Origin: Phycisphaerae bacterium
GTDB lineage: Bacteria; Planctomycetota; Phycisphaerae; UBA1845; UTPLA1
DNA: 11,560 nt
Reading direction: 5' to 3'
NCBI GenBank assembly: GCA_016935885.1
Contig: JAFGQA010000227.1
Location: 1 to 11,560 of the forward strand
The notes under the pieces are model-generated. The model saw only the letters and a program-made list of their open reading frames with translations. It ran no database searches and was not told where the DNA came from. A program made the position numbers and the translations under genes. Each line of letters begins with the position of its first letter. The first letter of the stretch is position 1. Positions 1 through 5,301 of this stretch are shown here, piece by piece.

Positions 1-80
1 CGCCCGTGCGGTCTCTCCGGTGGGCGCGTGGGCATACACACTGGCAGGCAAGCTGCCAGTGGCACCCACCTAAACTGTCA
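1..80. repeat. Composite palindromic repeat, copy 1 (left end outside window)
   Basis: This stretch is about 91% identical, by hand alignment with roughly six substitutions and one single-base indel, to 3482-3561. Its core is an inverted repeat: CACTGGCAG (39-47), a 5-base loop, and CTGCCAGTG (53-61). The conserved right end reads CTAAACTGTCA (70-80), and its last three bases are the plsC stop codon on the minus strand. In copy 2 a second hairpin lies to the left (arms 3466-3472 and 3482-3488). Only its right arm, GCCCGTG (2-8), is visible here, so the unit probably continues beyond the window. On the minus strand the core hairpin begins 16 nt after the plsC stop and could protect or end that transcript, although no T-run follows. 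Confidence 0.85.
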
Positions 81-722
81 TGCACCCCCCCTGGCACGGC
101 GGCGCTTGATCCTGGACGCATCGAGCGCGGCCTGCATCCGATCGGCAACCACCTGGGCAATCTGCTCGTTGGGCCAATCACGGACCTGTTGCGGCGTGAT
201 CGGTCGGGCATAACTGACGTAGGTGGTCCACGGCCTTGGCAGCAGGCTGGACCGCGGCCACGCCTCGAAGGCCCCGTCGACGACTGCCGGGACGATCGCC
301 GCCCCCGCCTTCCTGGCGATACCCATGGAGTTGGGGTTGATCTTGCCGATAGAGCCGTCCCGCGTACGGGTGCCCTCCGGAAAGACGACGACGAGCCTCC
401 CCGCCTTGAGCCGGCGGAGGATCTCCTTGACCGCGCCGATGTCGCCCGCACCGCGTCTGACCGGGAAGGCGTTCACTGACTCGATCAGGCGCTTGAACAG
501 CGGGTTCCCAAAGAGGGTGTCGCGGGCCATGTAGTTGCACTCACGCTGGAGTACGCAGGTCACAGAAAGCGGGTCGAAGAAGCTCTGGTGGTTGGAGGCC
601 AACAGAACGCCACCGGTCAATGGGACGTTTCTCAGCCCGAAGACGCGGCCGTGGAAGTACGTCGCCAAGGCCGCCTGCGACAGGAAACGCATGAAGCGGT
701 AATACGGCCGCATGTGCGCCAT
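78..722 (-). CDS. plsC: 1-acyl-sn-glycerol-3-phosphate acyltransferase (PlsC family)
   Basis: This 214-residue protein should acylate lysophosphatidic acid at sn-2 to give phosphatidic acid, the precursor of membrane phospholipids, at the cytoplasmic face of the inner membrane. The LPLAT motifs are clear: NHQSFFD (residues 44-50, catalytic His45 and Asp50 of HX4D), FPEGTRTR (114-121, phosphate binding) and IVPAVVDG (143-150). The length is normal for the short bacterial PlsC form. The C-terminus is a basic tail rich in Arg and Lys. The start is ATG at 722; a second in-frame ATG at 713 would remove only three residues, and neither has a strong Shine-Dalgarno sequence. The gene lies 166 bp downstream of cmk on the same strand, an arrangement also seen in other bacteria. 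The stop codon falls within the end of a palindromic repeat. The family call is firm; the preferred acyl donor cannot be seen. Confidence 0.93.
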   Translation of the reverse strand: MAHMRPYYRFMRFLSQAALATYFHGRVFGLRNVPLTGGVLLASNHQSFFDPLSVTCVLQRECNYMARDTLFGNPLFKRLIESVNAFPVRRGAGDIGAVKEILRRLKAGRLVVVFPEGTRTRDGSIGKINPNSMGIARKAGAAIVPAVVDGAFEAWPRSSLLPRPWTTYVSYARPITPQQVRDWPNEQIAQVVADRMQAALDASRIKRRRARGGA

Positions 723-786
723 AGCTCACCCGTCAGAGTAACCGCTGTTCTCGAGGAAGAGCCGCGTGGAGACAACGCAAACGGTG

Positions 787-839
787 CATCCGCCAAACGG
801 CAAGCCCTTGGCAAGGCAAGCCCCTGTCAAGGGCAAGCC
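787..839. repeat. Short repeats in the cmk-plsC spacer
   Basis: GGCAAGCC occurs three times at 799-806, 815-822 and 832-839, spaced 16 and 17 bp apart, like short iterons. The first copy is part of a 20-bp block (787-806) that recurs perfectly on the opposite strand at 6363-6382. The spacer between cmk and plsC (723-888) contains no convincing gene. The repeats could be a decayed member of an interspersed family; no function can be assigned. Confidence 0.6.
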
Positions 840-888
840 AGCAGGCCAGCCAAGCGGCACAATCGGTCATGTTACTTCTGCGCGACGC

Positions 889-1557
889 CTAATCGCACAG
901 GTTTCTGGCGGTCACCTCTCCCTGGAGCCGTTCGACGACCTGTTGAATCGTCATCTCTGTTGTATCGATCCTGGTAGCTGTCTCCGGCTCCAGCAACGGG
1001 GCCCATTGGCGTTTGTCATTGCCGTCGCGATGCTTGAGGTTTGCCACGATCAGATCGTAGGAGGCCTCCTCGCCATCCGCGACCAACTCCTGGTAGCGCC
1101 GCTCGGCCCGCTTCTCGATCGAGGCATCGAGGAAGAACTTGATATCGGCGTCCGGGAAGACCACGCTGCCTTGGTCCCGCCCCTCACTGACCAGCGAGCC
1201 CAGTTCGCGGCCGATGGCCTGTTGCTTCTCGACCAACAGCCGTCGGATCTCCGGCACACGGGCCACGAAGCTGGTGGCCTCATTCACGTTCATCGAGCGA
1301 ATGGCCTCGCTGACGTCCTTCCCATCGAGCGTTACTCGCGTATGCGTGGGGCCGCAGTTCACCTTGACGTCGCACCGGCCGGCGACATCGATCAGCGCGT
1401 CTTCGTCTTCGAGGGAGACGCCCTTTTGCAGGGCCGCCAGGGCGATCGCGCGATACATCGCGCCCGTGTCCAGGTAGGCTATGCCAAGCTTGGCGGCGAG
1501 TTTCCGGGCCGCGGTGCTCTTGCCGGAACCGGCAGGGCCGTCAATCGTGATGATCAT
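889..1557 (-). CDS. cmk: Cytidylate kinase (CMP/dCMP kinase)
   Basis: Cmk transfers phosphate from ATP to CMP or dCMP in the cytoplasm, giving CDP or dCDP for nucleic acid and phospholipid synthesis. The 222-residue length is typical. Visible motifs are the P-loop GPAGSGKST (7-15), the LDTGAMYRA substrate segment (29-37), SEAIRS (83-88) and EGRDQGSVVFPDA (125-137), which in most homologues reads EGRDIGTVVFPDA. The LID-side segment RDGNDKRQWAPL (177-188) is one residue shorter than the usual RDxxDxxRxxxPL, so the second arginine is shifted. Translation starts at ATG 1557, with a GGAG about 13 nt upstream. A near-consensus promoter sits 37 bp upstream of the start. plsC follows on the same strand; Cmk supplies CTP precursor and PlsC supplies phosphatidic acid, both needed for CDP-diacylglycerol. 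Confidence 0.95.
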   Translation of the reverse strand: MIITIDGPAGSGKSTAARKLAAKLGIAYLDTGAMYRAIALAALQKGVSLEDEDALIDVAGRCDVKVNCGPTHTRVTLDGKDVSEAIRSMNVNEATSFVARVPEIRRLLVEKQQAIGRELGSLVSEGRDQGSVVFPDADIKFFLDASIEKRAERRYQELVADGEEASYDLIVANLKHRDGNDKRQWAPLLEPETATRIDTTEMTIQQVVERLQGEVTARNLCD

Positions 1558-1593
1558 ACGCTCGTTCGTGCTCCATCAGGCGTAGCGGCGGTG

Positions 1594-1622
1594 ATTATAC
1601 GGACCGTCTGTTGGGCCGTCAA
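1594..1622 (-). promoter_or_regulatory. Sigma-70-type promoter for cmk-plsC
   Basis: On the minus strand, TTGACG (1622-1617, 5/6 to the -35 consensus) is followed after exactly 17 bp by TATAAT (1599-1594, 6/6 to the -10 consensus). A start site near 1587 would give a leader of about 30 nt before the cmk ATG. This is the best promoter-like match in the window and stands out against the GC-rich background. It lies only 8 bp from the -35 element of the divergent candidate at 1631-1658. Confidence 0.75.
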
Positions 1623-1630
1623 AACGGGAG

Positions 1631-1658
1631 TTGTTCAGACGAGGCACCGCATTACAAT
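1631..1658 (+). promoter_or_regulatory. Candidate promoter for the 1721-2812 lipoprotein gene
   Basis: TTGTTC (1631-1636, 3/6 match) and TACAAT (1653-1658, 5/6 match) are separated by 16 bp. A start near 1665 would leave a leader of about 56 nt before the ATG at 1721. The -35 element is weak, so this call rests mostly on the -10 hexamer and on its position. Confidence 0.42.
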
Positions 1659-1707
1659 CTACGTCCCGCAGAGGAACTGCCTATCGCCGCCGACGACCGC
1701 GCTTGTC

Positions 1708-1714
1708 AGGGAGG
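1708..1714 (+). promoter_or_regulatory. Ribosome binding site fixing the start at 1721
   Basis: AGGGAGG ends 6 nt before ATG 1721. The reading frame is open upstream to 1631, but only the 1721 start has a Shine-Dalgarno sequence and places a signal peptide at the very N-terminus. Confidence 0.8.
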
Positions 1715-1720
1715 TCCACG

Positions 1721-2812
1721 ATGTTGCCTCGAACCGGACGCCGCGTGGGGGGGATCCTGACCGTCGTTTCCTGCTTCCTCGTTGCTTGCCTCGGATCCAC
1801 GACGGGCTGCCGAGAGAAGCCGACCGACAAGCCTCCGGCGCCGGCCGCCTCGGACTCGGCCGACGCCGGGCGTGTCCCACCGCCGGCTCCCGCGACGCCC
1901 GAATCGGGCATCGCTCGCGCCGAGGGCGCTGACGACAAGGACGATCCCCGCGCGCCAGCCTGCCTGCCGAAAAGCTACGACGTGGGGCAGTGGTTTAAGC
2001 ACGAGCCGGTGCGGGTCACAGACCCATCGGGACTGATCCAGGTAATGACTGCGAATGAAGCGGAGCGGTTTGGCCATTTCAGGGTCGACCTCGCTGCACG
2101 CTGTGCCTACGCAATGAAAGGCAGCGACGGCAGCACCGCACAGACGCAGGTGCTGCTCGTTGAGGCCCAATCGCCCGAGGATGCGTACGGATTGATGACC
2201 TGCCAGTCGGCTTCGCGCGAGACAGCGGATGTTGGCGGAGAAACACGGGTAGATCGCGGTGAGGCCCTGCACTTCCACTGTTGGCAGGGCCGCAGTTACG
2301 TACACGTCTGGACGGAGCCGCCGGCCGTCGCCTCCGCCGAGGAGGTGCTGCCACTGTTGAGGCACATCGTCGGTCGGATCCCTCGCGAGGACCGTCCCGA
2401 GCTTCTTGAGGCCATACCCAGGGACCAGAAGGACACGGGTCAACGCTGGCTTGTCCGCAGCCTCCTCAGCCTGTCGCCGGACGCGTTCGATCTGGCGCGG
2501 CCGCCCGATCTGAAGAAGGTCAACGAGCTTCTGGACCTGGGCAACGTTGCGTTCATGTGTATCGCGGCGTACGAGATGCCCCAAGCACGCCAGCCGAACG
2601 TGGTTTGGTTGGTTCGGTATCTCAGCAAGGACGACGCCGAGGCCGCCTACGCACGGTACTCGGCATTCATCAGCCAGGCCGCTGGCCCAGCCACGGAATC
2701 GACGAACCTCCTTCGGCCGCACGGCCCATTCCTGATTGGCACCTGGACTGCTGAGGAGGAATCGCTGCAGTATATGATGCCGCGGATCAAACAGTTGCTG
2801 CCATCGCAGTGA
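1721..2812 (+). CDS. Predicted lipoprotein resembling DUF6599
   Basis: The protein has 363 residues. An arginine-containing N-terminus and hydrophobic stretch (residues 9-26) end in a lipobox-like TTGC (27-30); LVAC at 20-23 is an alternative. A Pro/Ala/Asp-rich spacer (about 34-70) leads to a globular region beginning near the sequence ACLPKSYDVGQW. A segment reading SPEDAYGLM, followed by a charged/aromatic stretch with HFHCWQGRSYVHVW, recalls the 'SPEDAyG' signature of DUF6599 proteins, a family of unknown function known to me from planctomycetes and acidobacteria. A second, partly similar half (YLSKDDAEAAYARY) may be an internal duplicate. No catalytic motif is apparent. The gene has its own promoter candidate and lies 88 bp upstream of a second small lipoprotein gene. 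The CDS and lipoprotein calls are solid; the family name is tentative. Confidence 0.85.
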   Translation: MLPRTGRRVGGILTVVSCFLVACLGSTTGCREKPTDKPPAPAASDSADAGRVPPPAPATPESGIARAEGADDKDDPRAPACLPKSYDVGQWFKHEPVRVTDPSGLIQVMTANEAERFGHFRVDLAARCAYAMKGSDGSTAQTQVLLVEAQSPEDAYGLMTCQSASRETADVGGETRVDRGEALHFHCWQGRSYVHVWTEPPAVASAEEVLPLLRHIVGRIPREDRPELLEAIPRDQKDTGQRWLVRSLLSLSPDAFDLARPPDLKKVNELLDLGNVAFMCIAAYEMPQARQPNVVWLVRYLSKDDAEAAYARYSAFISQAAGPATESTNLLRPHGPFLIGTWTAEEESLQYMMPRIKQLLPSQ

Positions 2813-2900
2813 TTGGCCGCGGGCCCGCGCGGCGTGGTGGCCTGTGCCAAGGCGGGAGCCGGGGTAGCACCGAATCGAGGAAGTCAGAGGAGATACGCTG

Positions 2901-3281
2901 ATGCGCACGATCGTTTGTTTTGTCGTGGCTTGGGCCGTCTTGGTCATGACCGCAAGTTGTGACCCCGGCCAGGTAGACAAGGCCAAGAAAGAGGCGGCGG
3001 AGAAGGCCAGGCAGGCCAAGGATGCAACGACCCAGAAGGCGGCGGAGGTGAAGGAAGCCGTCGAGCCCTACGTTGAGGAGGGGGCCGACAAGGCCAGGCA
3101 GGTGTACGAGCAGGGCAAGGCCAAGGCTGGCGAGCTGAAGGAGGAGGTAGAGGCCGCCGCCACGCAGGCGGCCGAGAAGGCCAAGCCATACGTCGACAAG
3201 GTCAAGAAGGCCACGACGCAGGCGGTGGACAAGCTCAAGGAGACGGCGAAGAATGCGGCCGACAAGGTCGGCGGTGCGTAG
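2901..3281 (+). CDS. Small Lys/Ala/Glu-rich amphipathic-helix lipoprotein (LEA/apolipoprotein-like)
   Basis: The product has 126 residues. MR is followed by a hydrophobic segment and TASC (17-20), a lipobox-like site with Thr at -3. The mature part is almost entirely Lys, Ala, Glu, Asp, Gln and Thr with regularly spaced alanines, as in group-3 LEA proteins, apolipoprotein-type helices and YtxH-like proteins. PYVEEGADKA and PYVDKVKKAT mark an internal duplication, about 36 residues apart. An AGAGGAG Shine-Dalgarno (2886-2892) precedes ATG 2901 by 8 nt. The biased composition is a caution, but the signal peptide, the RBS and the absence of stops support a real gene. A lipid-anchored helix under the outer membrane or at the periplasmic face, in desiccation or envelope stress protection, is possible but unproven. 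Confidence 0.8.
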   Translation: MRTIVCFVVAWAVLVMTASCDPGQVDKAKKEAAEKARQAKDATTQKAAEVKEAVEPYVEEGADKARQVYEQGKAKAGELKEEVEAAATQAAEKAKPYVDKVKKATTQAVDKLKETAKNAADKVGGA

Positions 3282-3301
3282 GGCGGCCTTTGGCCGCAGC
3301 C

Positions 3302-3361
3302 AAACTGTGGCAAAGGCGTCCCGCCTGTGGCCCCACCGGCGAGACGCCGGTGCCACAGTTT
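3302..3361. repeat. 60-bp nested palindrome, possible bidirectional terminator
   Basis: Outer arms AAACTGTGGCA (3302-3312) and TGCCACAGTTT (3351-3361) are perfectly complementary over 11 bp. Inner arms GGCGTCCCGCC (3315-3325) and GGCGAGACGCC (3338-3348) pair at 10 of 11 positions and enclose a 12-base GC-rich loop. The element starts 20 bp after the stop codon of the small lipoprotein gene. The AAA and TTT ends make it terminator-like in either direction, although the T-run is only three long. TGGCA cores and an AAACTGT edge are shared with the repeats at 1-80 and 3482-3561. Confidence 0.8.
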
Positions 3362-3383
3362 CCTTCGCTGAACTCGAAGGTTT
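3362..3383 (+). terminator. Weak terminator-like hairpin
   Basis: CCTTCG (3362-3367) and CGAAGG (3375-3380) form a 6-bp stem with a 7-base loop, followed by TTT. It directly abuts the large palindrome, so the two together may end transcription from the lipoprotein genes. The T-run is too short for a confident call. Confidence 0.3.
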
Positions 3384-3465
3384 CGCCTGATAACAGTGTA
3401 GGGGACGAGGAACGATGGTGCCTACTGGGTCCGTGACACTTCCGGCGGCATTCGGTTCTGCGTGC

Positions 3466-3561
3466 CACGGGCGGCTTGTCTGCCCGTGCGGTCTCTCTGG
3501 TGGGCGCACGGGGCATCCGCACTGGCAGGCAAGCTGCCAGTGGCACCCGCCTAAACTGTCA
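3466..3561. repeat. Composite palindromic repeat, copy 2
   Basis: Two hairpins lie in series: CACGGGC (3466-3472) with GCCCGTG (3482-3488) across a 9-base loop, and CACTGGCAG (3520-3528) with CTGCCAGTG (3534-3542) across a 5-base loop. Positions 3482-3561 match 2-80 at about 91%. The unit ends with CTAAACTGTCA. It lies in the 312-bp spacer 3282-3593, where I see no gene, and stops 23 bp before the Shine-Dalgarno of the FHA gene. The two copies have the same orientation, but one lies 3' of a minus-strand gene and the other 5' of a plus-strand gene. Confidence 0.88.
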
Positions 3562-3593
3562 CGTGCCGGTTTGCGACCGCGCCGGGAGGAGCC

Positions 3594-4304
3594 ATGGCCG
3601 TCCTCGTAAGCTGCCCGAAATGCGAACGCCCCGCCAAGCTCCCTCAGGACTCGGCGGGCAAGACTGTCCGGTGCACGGGTTGCGAGCAGACGTTCCGGGT
3701 CCCCCATGGCACCGGCGATCTGGCGATCGAGTGGGGCCCCATCGGCGCCGGCCGCAAGGTGCCGATCTCACCCGGCAGGACGATCACAATCGGCCGCACG
3801 AAGGACAACCTCGTGTGCCTGCCCGGCGCGCTGGTCTCGCGCCGCCACGCCATCCTGAAATGGAACGTCTCCGAATGGAAGCTCCTCGATGCCGGCAGCA
3901 CCAACGGCACGTTCGTCAACGGCCAGCGGGTGAGGGAGGTCGGCTTGACCGACGGCAGCCGGATCGTCATTGGTGATTTCGCCTTGCGCCTCGCCGTCGT
4001 CAGCTCGGGCCCGAGCGACCTCGATACGGCACTTGACGCCATGGCCGTCGAGGAGTCGAGGTCCGGCACGCTGGCAGTCGTCACCTCCCAGGACCTGCCG
4101 CTGGACGCGGCCGATTCACGCGCCGACACCGCCTCCGGAGAGGTGGCCCTGACCCCCCCTGACACGGAACAACCAGGAGTCGGGCTCCGGCACGCTGCGA
4201 CCCAGCCCAGCCGGCGCGGGCTCCTCGAACGCTGGCCGGTGGTCTTGGCACTCGCCGCGCTCGTCATCGTTGCTGTCGGCTTACTGATTGCCCTGCTGAT
4301 GTGA
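3594..4304 (+). CDS. Zinc-ribbon / FHA domain protein with C-terminal membrane anchor
   Basis: This 236-residue protein has three parts. Residues 7-30 hold two Cys pairs (C7/C10 and C27/C30, CPKC and CTGC), a zinc-ribbon like those of the MJ0042 or zinc-finger/thioredoxin-putative type. Residues about 55-132 form an FHA domain with IGR (66-68), SRRHA (82-86), DAGSTNGTFVNG (99-110) and a final strand; Arg68, Ser82, His85, Asn104 and Gly105 are the conserved positions that in this family read phosphothreonine peptides. An acidic, Ser/Thr-rich linker leads to a hydrophobic segment (about 214-236) that ends the protein, so it should be tail-anchored with the FHA domain in the cytoplasm. GGGAGGA (3584-3590) lies 3 nt before ATG 3594. 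It probably docks a partner phosphorylated by a Ser/Thr kinase; no kinase is in the window. The 3' end overlaps the convergent gene by 24 bp. Confidence 0.9.
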   Translation: MAVLVSCPKCERPAKLPQDSAGKTVRCTGCEQTFRVPHGTGDLAIEWGPIGAGRKVPISPGRTITIGRTKDNLVCLPGALVSRRHAILKWNVSEWKLLDAGSTNGTFVNGQRVREVGLTDGSRIVIGDFALRLAVVSSGPSDLDTALDAMAVEESRSGTLAVVTSQDLPLDAADSRADTASGEVALTPPDTEQPGVGLRHAATQPSRRGLLERWPVVLALAALVIVAVGLLIALLM

Positions 4305-5264
4305 CAGGGCGGTCGCCTGGGGTCCGTGGCCGGGACCGTCCACGTCGGTGCCGGGTTTCCCCTTGCTCTTGTCAGGCCCACGCTTATCCACGTTGATCAC
4401 GAAGTGGCCGTCCCCGAGCGTCACGTCGCTGTTCAAGTTGCTGTACACGTACATGGCATCCAGCGTTTCCTCCGTCCGCTCGGGCGTGCCGGGCAGCCAT
4501 AGATAGGTCCCGACCGGAAGATGCGTTTGCTCATGGATATATAGATCCTGGAGCTTGCAGGGATACCGATCGCCCTGCGGGTACCTTATCTCCAGGTGAA
4601 AGCAGGGCTCCTTGGCCGGGCCAATCTCCGCTGAGGGAAGAAGCCTGGTCGTCACCTCACCTTGCAGCCTGGCCTTCTTAATCCTGTCCAGCGTCCGCTC
4701 CATCAGGCGGCGCGGACCGAAATCCGTGATCGGGTTTCGCGCCTTGCCAAACACGACGGCCAGACTCGGCGCTAATTGCTGCTCGCTCGTCGGTAAGCCG
4801 AAGATGCCCCTGCGAGGCAGTAGGACCACGTTGTTCCCGTGTTCGCCCTCGACGTAGACGCACTGCCGGTATTCGCTGTCCTCGTCGAGCCATGTGAACC
4901 GGACGCTGAACGGCTCGTCTCGGTACTCCGCGAAGATGTTCTCGACGGGCCTCAGCTCGGCAAACAACCCCAGCCGCTCCTGCCGCTGAAAGTGAATCGT
5001 GACCTGTTGCAGATTCCGCGTCTCCGCCAGCGTGTCCTCCATGAACTTCACCGCGTCCGCCTTGATGCGCTTCACCACTTCATCATGGCCCTGAACCTGC
5101 TGACCCTGTAATGGCATCTCGATGGTCGGCTTCGGCCCGCAACCCGCGGTCGGCCACGCAAGGCCCATCACCCCCAACCAGAGCACCAAGCGCTGGCAAA
5201 GCCGGACGCCACGGGAATCCTGCACACCTGCACGCTTCACGCTGAATCTCCCATCGAGCGACAT
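4281..5264 (-). CDS. DUF1571 family predicted lipoprotein
   Basis: The protein has 327 residues. A basic N-terminus and hydrophobic stretch (about 22-37) end at TAGC (39-42), a lipobox-like site. The mature domain fits DUF1571, common in planctomycetes: FMEDTLAETRNLQQVTIHF followed by QRQERLG (93-99), EPFSVRFTWLDE (from 117), CVYVEGEHGN, and a late segment of beta-strands such as HLPVGTYLWLPG and an EETLDAMYVYSNL stretch. The pattern recalls LolA/RseB-like folds that hold acyl chains, but this is an inference and no ligand is known to me. The C-terminal ~30 residues are charged, Gly/Pro-rich and probably disordered. The start is ATG 5264, with AGGGAGG 4 nt upstream. It lies 37 bp downstream of the queuosine-salvage gene on the same strand, so the two are probably co-transcribed. 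Its stop lies inside the 3' end of the FHA gene on the other strand. Confidence 0.88.
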   Translation of the reverse strand: MSLDGRFSVKRAGVQDSRGVRLCQRLVLWLGVMGLAWPTAGCGPKPTIEMPLQGQQVQGHDEVVKRIKADAVKFMEDTLAETRNLQQVTIHFQRQERLGLFAELRPVENIFAEYRDEPFSVRFTWLDEDSEYRQCVYVEGEHGNNVVLLPRRGIFGLPTSEQQLAPSLAVVFGKARNPITDFGPRRLMERTLDRIKKARLQGEVTTRLLPSAEIGPAKEPCFHLEIRYPQGDRYPCKLQDLYIHEQTHLPVGTYLWLPGTPERTEETLDAMYVYSNLNSDVTLGDGHFVINVDKRGPDKSKGKPGTDVDGPGHGPQATALSHQQGNQ

Positions 5265-5268
5265 AACG

Positions 5269-5275
5269 CCTCCCT
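5269..5275 (-). promoter_or_regulatory. Ribosome binding site fixing the DUF1571 start
   Basis: Read on the minus strand this is AGGGAGG, 4 nt before ATG 5264. The frame stays open upstream to 5585, inside the preceding gene, but only this start has a strong Shine-Dalgarno sequence and yields a signal peptide. Confidence 0.8.
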
Positions 5276-5301
5276 GCCTGCACACACCCTTCGGCGCACT
5301 C

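Noticed and set aside
766..1932. Plus-strand open frame of about 388 codons antisense to cmk
   Set aside because: It covers the cmk gene, both promoter candidates and the start of the next gene; cmk motifs on the other strand are unmistakable.
1706..3019. Minus-strand open frame of about 437 codons antisense to the 1721-2812 gene
   Set aside because: The plus-strand gene has a strong Shine-Dalgarno sequence, a signal peptide and family-like features; the antisense product has Arg-rich low-complexity composition.
1..3561. Repeats considered as a CRISPR array or transposon ends
   Set aside because: The copies are far apart, contain no regular spacers, and no transposase or cas gene lies between them.
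3415..3609. Short frames reading through the ~80-bp repeat (HWQASCQWHPPKLS in both copies)
   Set aside because: The shared peptide follows simply from the DNA repeat; the DNA palindromes explain the conservation better than coding.
2787..3707. Minus-strand open frame across the repeat-rich spacer 3282-3593
   Set aside because: It spans both palindromic repeats and the small lipoprotein gene, and its Leu/Gly/Arg runs are the complement of the Lys/Ala/Glu-rich gene.
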